Below, piece after piece: positions 42,146-53,641 of a DNA stretch of 64,000 bases. Source of the stretch: JAOUEA01 sp963821935 (GTDB taxonomy: Bacteria; Actinomycetota; UBA4738; HRBIN12). The stretch is from contig CAWGFM010000005.1 in the NCBI GenBank assembly GCA_963821935.1, positions 62,001 to 126,000 on the forward strand, in the 5' to 3' direction. The first letter of the stretch is position 1; each line of letters begins with the position of its first letter. Under the pieces are notes generated by a model. The model saw only the letters and a program-made list of their open reading frames with translations, did not search any database and was not told where the DNA came from. The translations under genes and the position numbers were made by a program.

Positions 42146-43060
42146 CTAGACGTCCAGGAAGCGCCGCATGCCGATCGTACCCGCGACGATGGCCACCAGG
42201 GCGGCCGCGATCAGGATCCACGGCGCCACGGCCAGCACGTCGGAGTTCTTGATGAGCGGGAAGAACTGGACCTCGGTGCGGAGCCGGTCGATGAAGACCA
42301 CCTTCAGCAGGAACAGCGCCACGATGGCGGCGGCAGCTCCGGCCAGCGCTTCGACCAGGCCCTCGATGAGGAAGGGCACGCGGATCCGCCAGTTGGTGGC
42401 CCCGACCAGTCGCATGATGCCGATCTCCTTGCGCCGGGCGAACATACCCATGCGCAGCGTGTTCGCGACGAGCGCCACCGCGGAGGCGAGCATGATGACC
42501 GCGATCGAGAACACCCCGATCTGCAGTACCCGGGTGATGGTCGTGAGACGGTCGAGCACCGCGCGGAAGTCGGACACGTTCCGGATGCCGGGCTCCGCGC
42601 ACACGACCTCCCCGGCCTCATCCGCCACGCATCCCATGCGGGCGGTGATCTGGGAGAACTGCGAAGAGTCGCCGAGGTTGATGCGGAACGACGTCGGCAG
42701 CGTCTGGCAATCGACGCCTTCCCGGAAGGCGGGGATGCCCTCGAACACCTGGTCGGCGTGCTGGCAGGTCCGCTCCTTGTCCCAGTACTCGATCGAACCA
42801 CCCTCCTGGACGGCGGGCAGCTCCTGCAGCTTGGTCTGCACCCGTTCGATCGTGTCGGGGTTGACCGGATCGCTCAGGTAGACCGCGACCTGCACGTTGC
42901 CGGTGATGGAATCGATCACCAGGTTGAACTCACGCGCGATGAGCAACGAGAGACCGAACAGGAACAGCGCGATGAACGCCGTGGACATAGCGGCGAACGC
43001 CACGATGCCGTTGCGCCGCAAACCCGCGGCGGTCTCGCGGAAGAAGTACTCGAGCCGCAT
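42146..43060 (-). CDS. ftsX: Cell-division ABC transporter permease FtsX
   Basis: A 304-residue membrane protein with a first helix at about residues 21-43 (AFAAMSTAFIALFLFGLSLLIA), a large extracellular loop of about 125 residues with four Cys, and three C-terminal helices (IGVFSIAVIMLASAVALVANTL, LIEGLVEALAGAAAAIVALFLL, APWILIAAALVAIVAGTIG). The topology matches FtsX. The loop activates peptidoglycan hydrolases at division in other bacteria. It overlaps ftsE by one base. Confidence 0.95.
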   Translation of the reverse strand: MRLEYFFRETAAGLRRNGIVAFAAMSTAFIALFLFGLSLLIAREFNLVIDSITGNVQVAVYLSDPVNPDTIERVQTKLQELPAVQEGGSIEYWDKERTCQHADQVFEGIPAFREGVDCQTLPTSFRINLGDSSQFSQITARMGCVADEAGEVVCAEPGIRNVSDFRAVLDRLTTITRVLQIGVFSIAVIMLASAVALVANTLRMGMFARRKEIGIMRLVGATNWRIRVPFLIEGLVEALAGAAAAIVALFLLKVVFIDRLRTEVQFFPLIKNSDVLAVAPWILIAAALVAIVAGTIGMRRFLDV

Positions 43061-43737
43061 CAGCTGTAGACACCGCGAGACTGGTCGCGGATCACGTGGC
43101 CGTCGTCGAGCTCGATCACGCGCTTGCGCATGGCATCGACGATGGCCTGGTCGTGGGTGGCCATCACCACGGTCGTGCCGATCCGGTTGACCTTGTCGAG
43201 CAGTCGCATGATGTCGACGGACGTGTTGGGATCCAGGTTGCCGGTGGGCTCATCGGCCAACAGCACCAGCGGGCGGTTCACGCACGCCCGCGCGATCGAC
43301 ACGCGCTGCTGCTCGCCGCCGGACAGCTCGTCGGGATAGTTGTTGAGCTTGTCCCCCAGCCCGACGTACTCCAAGATCTCGGGCACGCGCTGGTCGATCA
43401 CGTGCTTCTGCTTGCCGATCACTTCCAGCGCGAAGGCAACGTTCTCGAACACCGTCTTGTCCTGCAGCAGGCGGAAGTCCTGGAACACCGTGCCGATGTT
43501 GCGGCGCAGCTTCGGCACGTCCCAGCTGGACATCTTGGCCAGGTTCTTGCCGCCCACGAAGATGCTGCCCTTGGTGGCGTCCTCTTCGCGGATCAGCAAG
43601 CGGATCATGGTGGACTTGCCTGATCCGGACTGTCCCACGATGAAGATGAACTCGCCTTTCTCGACCTCGACATCGACGTCGGTGAGGGCGATCACACCGT
43701 TCTTGTAGGTCTTCGAGACGCGCTGAAGACTGATCAT
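43060..43737 (-). CDS. ftsE: Cell-division ATP-binding protein FtsE
   Basis: A 225-residue ABC ATPase. Walker A is IVGQSGSGKSTMIRLL, signature is LSGGEQQRVSIARACVNRP, Walker B is LVLLADEPTGNLD, and the switch His is VVMATHDQAIV. Starts MISLQRVSKTYKNG, typical of FtsE. A GAGG site precedes the ATG. With FtsX it transmits ATP hydrolysis to envelope hydrolases during division. Confidence 0.95.
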   Translation of the reverse strand: MISLQRVSKTYKNGVIALTDVDVEVEKGEFIFIVGQSGSGKSTMIRLLIREEDATKGSIFVGGKNLAKMSSWDVPKLRRNIGTVFQDFRLLQDKTVFENVAFALEVIGKQKHVIDQRVPEILEYVGLGDKLNNYPDELSGGEQQRVSIARACVNRPLVLLADEPTGNLDPNTSVDIMRLLDKVNRIGTTVVMATHDQAIVDAMRKRVIELDDGHVIRDQSRGVYS

Positions 43738-43773
43738 TTCGGACCTCGGGAGGGATGGGAAGGTGACGTCGGC

Positions 43774-43779
43774 ACCCTA
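43774..43779 (-). promoter_or_regulatory. Putative -10 element for ftsE
   Basis: TAGGGT on the minus strand, 36 bases before the ftsE ATG, leaving a short leader with a GAGG ribosome site. Confidence 0.35.
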
Positions 43780-43814
43780 CCAGACGTCTCCGGCGCACCT
43801 GTGGAGGTACCGCG

Positions 43815-43820
43815 TAGGCT
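43815..43820 (+). promoter_or_regulatory. Putative -10 element for the YfhO-like gene
   Basis: TAGGCT, 11 bases before the ATG at 43832, with no Shine-Dalgarno sequence. Confidence 0.3.
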
Positions 43821-43831
43821 ACGAACTCACC

Positions 43832-46306
43832 ATGGGCGCAACCGTGACCCGACCCCTCGCTTCGCCCGAGATCGCCCTGGAGCCTCGACAGAGCCATGCG
43901 CGTCGCATGATGCTTGCCATCGCAGGCCCGGCCCTGATCGTCGCGGGTGTGCTCTTCGCGTTGCGAGGATTCGCGTTCGGGGGCCGGCTCACGCAGGCCC
44001 ACCCCGACATCCTCACGTTCTGGCTGCCCAGGTTCTCGTTCCTCGGCCGATCGCTCGCTTCGGGCCATGTGCCGTTGTGGAACCCGTTCGAGATGGCGGG
44101 CTCGCGCTACGCAGCCGATCCCCAGGGAGGGTGGCTCTACGTCACGCCGATGGCGCTCTTCACCGCCATGTCCCCGGCGGCGGCGATGCGCGCGTTCATC
44201 GTCGTGAACCCGGTGCTGGCGGGGATCGGGATGTACGCGTTCCTGCGGATCCAACGGCTCGCACGCCTGGCGGCCACGCTGGGGGGTCTGTCACTCGCCA
44301 TGCTGATGTCTACCTCGGAGATCGCTATCTCGATGCCGTTCGCAGGAGCGACCGCGTGGACCATGGTGACGCTGGTGGGCGCGGCCGGCTTCCTGCGCGC
44401 CGACCGATGGCCGCGCCGCCTCGCATGGATCGGCCTCGGTGCGCTCGGTTGGTCGCAGGTCGCCACGGCCCACCTCAGCCATGGTCTGGTGATCTGCACG
44501 ATCCTGGTGGTCGCCTTCCTCACGACGGGGGTCGTTGCCGACCGAGGACGCACGCAGCTCGTGCCTGCCGCCGGCCACGCGCTGGCGTTCGTGACGGCGC
44601 TCCCGGTCTTGAGCCTGGCGGTGCTGATCCCCCGGATGCAGGCGGTGCGAGGCTCGAGCCTTGCCGCCGGCTACGACCGGCTCGGCGACGCACTCGGCAC
44701 GCTGGGCGGCGGCGGTGAGGCGATCCAGACCAACGGCGTGTGGGCTGGGTGGCCATTCGCCTTCGGGATGACTCCCGGGGCCTACGCGGGCGCCGTGATC
44801 CTCCTCGGCGTGCCGTTGGCGCTGCGTGCCCGTCGGTTCCGGCCGCTGGTGTGGGCGTTCGGAGGCGCGGTGGCCGTGACGTGGTTCGGCATGCTCGATG
44901 CGGTGGTCACCAACTCGCTGGTCCGCGCCGTGGTGCTCAAGATCCCCTTCGGCGACGTGTACCTGCACAACCCGGGACGGCTGCGGTACCTGGCGGTGGT
45001 GGCGGTGCCGGTGCTGGGCGCGGTGGGCATCCAAGGACTCCGGGACGATCCACTGGATGCTCGCCGTGCCACCCGTTGGCTCGCGGGCGGCGCCGTGCTG
45101 TGGCTCGGTGTGCCGCTGGCCATGCGCGCCTCGCCGGTGCATCTGGTGTTCCTGGCCGCGGCGTTGGTCGCCTCGGGTGTGGCGGTGCACGCGTTCGCGA
45201 CGCGTCGGTACGAGTGGGCGTGGGTGGCCGTCGCGTGCGTGCTGACCCTGGAGCTGGCGGGCAGCGCGGTGTGGTCGCATGCCACGACCTTCGGCGACAC
45301 CGTCCGTACGGGGCTCGAAGGCGGCGAGCACCCCAACCTGGTGCCGCAACCACTGCCGCTGCCGGAGGTCGATGCGTCGGCGTTCACGACACCCACCGCG
45401 TTCGTACCCCGGCTCCTGGCGTCCGGATCCCCCTACCTCACGTGGGCTCCGCCCGCCGCGTACTTCGAGAAGGGGTACCTGTTCATGCAGGCCGAGCCGG
45501 ATTGGCCGGCGCTCGCGATGGAACGTGGATCGCTGTTCGGCGTCCGCGACGTCCTGGGGTACAACCCGGTCCAGCTCCCCCGCTACTGGAACTACATGCG
45601 AGCGCGCACCGAGCTGCCCGTCTTCTACAACGCGGCCGTCGTCGATCTGCCCACCGAGCGAGACGTCGGGCTCTTGGGCGTGCGCTACATGATCGTGCCG
45701 ACCGGCCTCGCCGCTCCACTCCCGGGTGCGGTCGTCGATCGCGCCCAGGGCTACGATCTGGTGGAGCTCGACGGGTGGACCACACGCGCATCCGTGGTGA
45801 CGACCTGGACGGTGGCGGACTCGCAAGCGGCCGCCCTCGAGACGGTGCTCCAGCCGAGGTTCGATCCATCGTCGGTCGCCGTGCTGGAAGCCGATCCCGG
45901 GCTGGCGCAGGAGACGGGCGCGCCGCCGGGCGATGCGACCGTGACCGAGACCACGCCCGAAGACGTCACGGTCGACGTCGACGCGAACGCACCGTCGATC
46001 GTGGTCGTTCGCACCAGCTACGACGAGGGATGGACCGCCACGGTCGACGGACGTCCGGCCAGCGTCCTGCCGGCCGATGGATTCCTGCAGGGCGTGGCCG
46101 TCGAGGCCGGCACGCACGAGGTGCGTCTGACCTATCGGGACGAGTCGATCCGGCAGGGTCTGGTGGCCGGCTTCATCGGCTGGACCGGCCTGCTGATCGC
46201 GGCGCTCGGCTGCTGGCTCATCACGGCGATCAGGGAACGCCGACGGTCTCGGGGTGCGGCTCCTGTGGCGTCGACGGCTCCGGCCCCAGGTGCCGGCGAC
46301 CGATGA
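43832..46306 (+). CDS. YfhO-like multispanning membrane protein
   Basis: An 824-residue protein with about a dozen hydrophobic segments. FWLPRFSFLGRSLASGHVPLWNPFEMAGSRYAADPQGGWLYVTP after the first helix is the YfhO/GT-C-like first loop, with conserved Pro and Asp. The C-terminal periplasmic part ends DEGWTATVDGRPASVLPADGFLQGVAVEAGTHEVRLTYR, characteristic of YfhO, followed by a last helix. In firmicutes YfhO-family proteins help glycosylate teichoic acids; the role here is not known. Start set at ATG 43832; an in-frame upstream start adds 23 residues. The 3' 77 bases overlap the convergent spermidine-synthase-like gene. Confidence 0.8.
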   Translation: MGATVTRPLASPEIALEPRQSHARRMMLAIAGPALIVAGVLFALRGFAFGGRLTQAHPDILTFWLPRFSFLGRSLASGHVPLWNPFEMAGSRYAADPQGGWLYVTPMALFTAMSPAAAMRAFIVVNPVLAGIGMYAFLRIQRLARLAATLGGLSLAMLMSTSEIAISMPFAGATAWTMVTLVGAAGFLRADRWPRRLAWIGLGALGWSQVATAHLSHGLVICTILVVAFLTTGVVADRGRTQLVPAAGHALAFVTALPVLSLAVLIPRMQAVRGSSLAAGYDRLGDALGTLGGGGEAIQTNGVWAGWPFAFGMTPGAYAGAVILLGVPLALRARRFRPLVWAFGGAVAVTWFGMLDAVVTNSLVRAVVLKIPFGDVYLHNPGRLRYLAVVAVPVLGAVGIQGLRDDPLDARRATRWLAGGAVLWLGVPLAMRASPVHLVFLAAALVASGVAVHAFATRRYEWAWVAVACVLTLELAGSAVWSHATTFGDTVRTGLEGGEHPNLVPQPLPLPEVDASAFTTPTAFVPRLLASGSPYLTWAPPAAYFEKGYLFMQAEPDWPALAMERGSLFGVRDVLGYNPVQLPRYWNYMRARTELPVFYNAAVVDLPTERDVGLLGVRYMIVPTGLAAPLPGAVVDRAQGYDLVELDGWTTRASVVTTWTVADSQAAALETVLQPRFDPSSVAVLEADPGLAQETGAPPGDATVTETTPEDVTVDVDANAPSIVVVRTSYDEGWTATVDGRPASVLPADGFLQGVAVEAGTHEVRLTYRDESIRQGLVAGFIGWTGLLIAALGCWLITAIRERRRSRGAAPVASTAPAPGAGDR

Positions 46307-48239
46307 CGAACGCCAGTCCGTACAGCAGGGCTACGAGGACCAGCAGGGCCCGGTAGCCGGTCACGATCGCGAGGTATTCGAGCACGCCGCCGAGCATGGC
46401 TCCCAGCAGGTTGGCCCCGAAGGCCACCGTGGAAGCTCCCACGCCCCGGAACCGCTGCGCGAAGATCAGGTTCGCCACGAACACCGGAGCGAACGCCACG
46501 ACCACGCTGACGATGAACCTGGGCACGATCGCGAGCCCCAGCAGCTGGGCGGGGGGAACGAACCAGGCAACCGCCAAGCACCCGAGGAGCACGCCGTACA
46601 TCACCGGAGGTGAGGGCAGCCGAACGCGACGCGCGAGCTCGACCGCCGCCAGCACCGCCAGCAGGATGCCGGCGAACACCAGCGAGTTGACGAACCACGT
46701 GGTGCCGAAGAGCAGCGCGAACTGCACCACGCTCTTGGTCTCCAACAGCAGGAACGCAGCCCCCATGCAGAACAGGTCGGCATAGGGCCGCATTCGGGAC
46801 AGCGGCGCGCCCGAAGCGACACGTACCACGATCAGCGACACCACCAGGATGACGCCCAGCCACCACAGGTAGAAGGAGGGTATCGACCGGCCCACCACAT
46901 AGGGGAACGGACGATCGTCGGTGGCCGGGTCGGGAACGAGCGACCCCGGTTCCCACGGGGTCGAGCAGGTGATGTCCCCTGTCTCGAGTCCGATCGTGAG
47001 GACCGATTGCGACCGGATGCCGTCGCTGTCGATCCCCGCGTCGAAACACGGTTCGTGCCCGAACACCTCGCGCATCGTGTTCGCGTACCGTTCGAACACG
47101 TAGGGCCGGTAGTAGTTGTACATCGCGAACGCGCCCCCCGGAGCCAGCCGTTCACGGACCGACTCCATGGCTTCCCGGGTGAACAGGTAGCTCTCGAGTC
47201 GCAGCGAGCCCTGCCCGCTGACCAGCGTCAGGGAATCCGGCAGCGCGAACAGGATCAGGTCGTAGCGATCGTCGTTCCGCTCGAGGTAGGCGCGCCCGTC
47301 GTCGATGTGGGGCGTGACGCGTGGGTCCTGGTAGGGCCTCGCTGGATGCAGCTCGCTGCCCGCCTCCTGCAGGCGTTGGTCGATCTCGACGGCATCGACG
47401 TGGGCCGCCCCCTCGGCGAGCGCGAGCGCCACGTCGTTGCCGTTGCCGGCTCCCACCACCAGCACGTTGCCCGGCGAGCCAGGCAGGTGCGTGTACGGCT
47501 TGGAGTAGAAGTCCGCCCGGATGTCCTCCAGCGGCAGCATCGACTGATGCGGCAGCGAGTTCACGCGGATCGGGATCTGCCCCTGTCCCTGCTGGGGATA
47601 CACCGTGACCCGGTAGTACGGCGACCAGACGTCCGATGAAGCGAAGGAACCGAGGGAGAGCACCACCACGGCGGCGGCGACCGCCGGCCACCAGCCCGCG
47701 TACCCCTCCGGCGGCACCAGCACGACGAAGCACACCCCGAGCACGAGCCCCCACACGAGCGGGCCGGCGCCCAGGAACGACAACGCCGAGAACGCGACGA
47801 TGCCCAGCAGACTGCCGGCGATATCCAGCCGATAGGCCTCGAGCGGCTCGAACCGTTCGAACAGCTGGGCGACACCCTGGGCCACGCTCGCCATGACGAA
47901 CGTGGCCCCCAGGAACAACACGGGCAGCACGACCCATGTCGGGGGTGCCCCGAGTCCGAAGATCGTCTCGAGGTTCCGCTCCTGGCCCAGCCCTCGCACG
48001 ACACGGATGAAGAACACCAGGCCGGTGAAGGCAGCGAACGATGCGGGTGCCCACCGGAAGCCGAACCTCGACGATCGCGCCCGGAGGAACCCCACCCCGA
48101 TCCCCAGGAAGCTCGCCAGCAGGATGAAGTTCGTGAAGTACGCGACGTAGATCTGGAACGCCGACACCCAGCGGATCAACGCCAGCTCGGCGAACAGCAT
48201 CACGAAGCTGGCGAGCACCAGACGCGAACGCGTGCCCAC
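46230..48239 (-). CDS. Membrane protein with spermidine synthase-like (SpeE/PMT) domain
   Basis: A 669-residue protein: five to six N-terminal helices, a cytoplasmic methyltransferase-fold domain of about residues 200-440 (NVLVVGAGNGNDVALALAEGAAHVDAVEIDQRLQEA, YDLILFALPDSLTLVSGQGSLRLESYLFTREAM), then about seven more helices. The Rossmann core binds decarboxylated SAM in true spermidine synthases; here the catalytic Asp region is LFALPD instead of the usual VDxxDP, so polyamine synthesis is uncertain. Its GTG start overlaps the prfB stop by one base. Confidence 0.82.
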   Translation of the reverse strand: MGTRSRLVLASFVMLFAELALIRWVSAFQIYVAYFTNFILLASFLGIGVGFLRARSSRFGFRWAPASFAAFTGLVFFIRVVRGLGQERNLETIFGLGAPPTWVVLPVLFLGATFVMASVAQGVAQLFERFEPLEAYRLDIAGSLLGIVAFSALSFLGAGPLVWGLVLGVCFVVLVPPEGYAGWWPAVAAAVVVLSLGSFASSDVWSPYYRVTVYPQQGQGQIPIRVNSLPHQSMLPLEDIRADFYSKPYTHLPGSPGNVLVVGAGNGNDVALALAEGAAHVDAVEIDQRLQEAGSELHPARPYQDPRVTPHIDDGRAYLERNDDRYDLILFALPDSLTLVSGQGSLRLESYLFTREAMESVRERLAPGGAFAMYNYYRPYVFERYANTMREVFGHEPCFDAGIDSDGIRSQSVLTIGLETGDITCSTPWEPGSLVPDPATDDRPFPYVVGRSIPSFYLWWLGVILVVSLIVVRVASGAPLSRMRPYADLFCMGAAFLLLETKSVVQFALLFGTTWFVNSLVFAGILLAVLAAVELARRVRLPSPPVMYGVLLGCLAVAWFVPPAQLLGLAIVPRFIVSVVVAFAPVFVANLIFAQRFRGVGASTVAFGANLLGAMLGGVLEYLAIVTGYRALLVLVALLYGLAFVIGRRHLGPEPSTPQEPHPETVGVP

Positions 48240-49352
48240 TACGCGTGGCCCTCCGAGGCCCGGCGCCGCAGCTCCGCCTCGATGAAGCGATCGATGTCTC
48301 CGTCCAGCACCCGTTGGGGATCGCCCATCTCCTCGTCGGTGCGGTGGTCCTTCACCATCTGATAGGGCGCGAGCACGTAGGAACGGATCTGCGAACCGAA
48401 GTCCACGGCCTTGCGTTCGCCTCGGATCGAATCCATCTCGTCCTCACGCTTCTGACGCTCCATCTCGGCGAGGCGAGCCTTCAGGATGCGCATGGCCACC
48501 ACCCGGTTCTGAAGCTGGCTGCGTTCGTTCTGACAGGCCGCCACGGTTCCCGTGGGGAGATGCGTGATGCGCACGGCGGAATCCGTCGTGTTGACCGACT
48601 GCCCTCCGGGTCCGCTCGATCGGTAGACGTCGATGCGCAGCTCCTCGGCCGGGATCTCGAAGTCTTCCTCATCGGATGCTTCCAGCATGGGGATCACGTC
48701 GAGTGAGGCGAACGAGGTGTGACGGCGCTTCTGCGCGTCGAACGGACTGATGCGCACCAGCCGGTGCACCCCCCGTTCGGCGCTGAGCTGGCCGTAGACG
48801 TTGGTCCCCTTCACCGTGAAGGTCGCCGACTTGATGCCCGCCTCCTCACCGTGCTGGATGTCGTCGACCTCGGCATCGAAACCGTCGCGCTCTGCCCATC
48901 GGGTGTACATGCGGAGCAGCATCTCTGCCCAATCCTGGCTCTCGGTCCCTCCGGCCCCGGCATTGATCGTCGCGATCGCATCCGAGGCGTCGTACGGGCC
49001 CGATAAGAGGGCGGCCAACTCCAAGCGCTCGACATCTCGCTCCAGCGAGGTGACCGCCGCGGTGAGCTCGGCGCTCATGTCGGCGTCGGTCTCGTCGGCG
49101 AGCAGCTCGTCCATCGCGAGCGCATCGTCGACACGCTCCATCAACGCGTCGTATCTGGTGACCTCACCCGCGAGATGCGAGAGCTTCGACGTGATCGCTT
49201 GGCCTCGCGCCGGGTCGTCCCATAGCGAAGGATCCGACGTCTGTCGCTCGAGCTCAGCGGCCTGCGAACGCTTGCCGTCGATGTCAAAGGAACTCCTTGG
49301 CGGCCAGGACGCGCTCGCGGAGCTTGCGCAAGGGTTCGGAGGACTCGCTCAT
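48239..49352 (-). CDS. prfB: Peptide chain release factor 2 (RF2), programmed +1 frameshift
   Basis: RF2 recognises UGA and UAA. The second frame carries GGQ (SSGPGGQSVNTTDSAVR) and the RF2 anticodon-like SPF (VRISPFDAQKRR). Translation starts at ATG 49352 and reads 22 codons to an in-frame TGA at 49286-49284 that is preceded by AAGGAG, three bases, then CTT TGA C: the classical self-regulating frameshift. Skipping base 49286 continues DIDGKRSQAAELERQTSDPSLWDDP and the complete protein of about 370 residues. High RF2 would terminate early, and low RF2 would favour the shift. TAGACT lies ten bases before the start. Confidence 0.93.
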
Positions 49353-49362
49353 GTGGCTGCAG

Positions 49363-49368
49363 AGTCTA
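49363..49368 (-). promoter_or_regulatory. Putative -10 element for prfB
   Basis: TAGACT on the minus strand, ten bases before the prfB ATG, in a 60-base divergent gap. Confidence 0.35.
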
Positions 49369-49396
49369 GCGGCCACTGGAATGCCAGCCGGAACGC

Positions 49397-49402
49397 TAGG
49401 GT
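49397..49402 (+). promoter_or_regulatory. Putative -10 element for the MFS gene
   Basis: TAGGGT, ten bases before the ATG at 49413; shares the divergent gap with the prfB element. Confidence 0.35.
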
Positions 49403-49412
49403 TGCAGCGCCC

Positions 49413-50832
49413 ATGACCGAGATCCAGCCTCCCTCCGGTACGACGGAGCGAGCGGACGCACGGCTGCGCCTCAAGTCGAAGATCGGCTACCGAACCGTCG
49501 CTGCCACCGTCGTCGGTTCCGGCATGGTCTTCCTGGACAGCACCGTCGTGAACGTCGCCCTGCCGAAGATCCAAGACGAGCTCGGCGCCGACCTCGCCGG
49601 CCTGCAGTGGGTCGTGACGGGGCTACCTGCTGACGCTGGGCGCCCTCCTGCTGCTGGGCGGAGCGCTCGGCGACCTCAAGGGCCGGCGAGCCGTCTTCTC
49701 GATCGGCCTGGTGCTGTTCACGGCTGCGTCCATCCTGTGCGCCGCCGCCCCTGAGCTGTGGATCTTGATCGCCGCGCGTGTCCTGCAAGGCATCGGCGGT
49801 GCGTTGCTGGTGCCGCAGAGCCTGGCGATCGTGTCCGCGACGTTCCACCCCGACGACCGCGGCGCGGCGATCGGCGCTTGGTCCGGGCTCTCCGGTATCT
49901 CGACCGCGATCGGCCCGTTCGTCGGCGGCTACATGGTGGACACCTGGTCGTGGCGTTGGGCGTTCCTGCTGAACGTTCCCTTGGCCGCCATCACCTGGTG
50001 GCTGGCGCGCGCGATCCCCGAGACGCGCGATCCTGACGCGTCCCCCCACCTCGACGTCCCGGGAGCCGTCACGGTGACCCTCGGTCTCGCCGGCCTCGTG
50101 TACGCCCTGATCGAGGGACCCACCAAGGGCTTCTCCGACCCACTGATCGTGCTGACCGGCTTGGTCGGCGTCGCCCTCCTGGTGGCGTTCATCGTGATCG
50201 AACACCGATCCCCCGCCCCCATGATGCCGTTGTCGATCTTCGCGAACCGCCGGTTCACGGGCGCGAACCTCACCACCGTCACGGTCTACGCCGCCCTCGG
50301 AGGCGGGTTCTTCTTCCTGGGGCTTCAGCTCCAGACCGTGCTGGGCTACTCGGCCTTGGAAGCCGGCGCCGCCACTGTGCCGATCACCGTGCTCCTGGCC
50401 ACCCTGTCCTCGCGGATGGGCCGGCTGGCCCAGCGCATCGGTCCCCGGCTGCCCATGACCGTGGGCCCCCTGATCGCGGCGGCGGGGTACGTGATGCTGT
50501 CGCAGGTCGAGCCCGGCACCCACTACGTGTCGGGCGTGCTGCCCGGAGTCGTCGTCTTCGGGCTGGGCCTGGCCGTCACGGTGGCACCGCTGGTCGGCGC
50601 CGTGCTGATGTCGGTCGACGAACGCCTCACCGGCACAGCGTCCGGCATCAACAACGCCGTGTCGCGCGTCGCGCAGCTGTTGGCGATCGCCCTCCTGCCG
50701 CTCGCGGCCGGCCTGGGCGGGGTCGAGGTCGGCAGCGCCGAGTTCGCGGCGGGCTACGAGAAGGCCGCGCTCATCACCGCTGGGTTGCTCGCGCTTGGTG
50801 GCGTGACGGCGTTCCTGACCGTTCGCGAGTGA
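49413..50832 (+). pseudogene. MFS drug exporter, DHA2/EmrB-QacA type, with one frameshift
   Basis: From ATG 49413 the frame encodes 69 residues of a DHA2 exporter (VFLDSTVVNVALPKIQDELGADLAGLQWVVTG). It then goes off-frame at the run GGGG at 49619-49622. Dropping one G gives YLLTLGALLLLGGALGDLKGRRAVFSIG, the first-loop motif A, and the frame then stays open to 50832 with VLQGIGGALLVPQSLAI and about 12 more helices. The reading past the shift without correction ends in 45 nonsense residues. The rest of the gene is intact, so the lesion is recent, a sequencing error in a homopolymer, or a contingency switch. Confidence 0.8.
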
Positions 50833-50847
50833 GGCCCCCGCCGCCGG

Positions 50848-53550
<2,703 letters not shown>

Positions 53551-53595
53551 GCGGTTCCAGGCCCTTCCGGGGTCTCGTTCGGTGTGAGGTATCCG

Positions 53596-53601
53596 ATTCT
53601 A
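53596..53601 (-). promoter_or_regulatory. Putative -10 element for secA
   Basis: TAGAAT on the minus strand, 45 bases before the secA ATG. No convincing -35 box at 17 bases; TTGAAC occurs 11 bases upstream. Confidence 0.35.
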
Positions 53602-53641
53602 TCGGGAGCCCGGTTCAAGCCCCTGAGCCCGGACACCCCTG

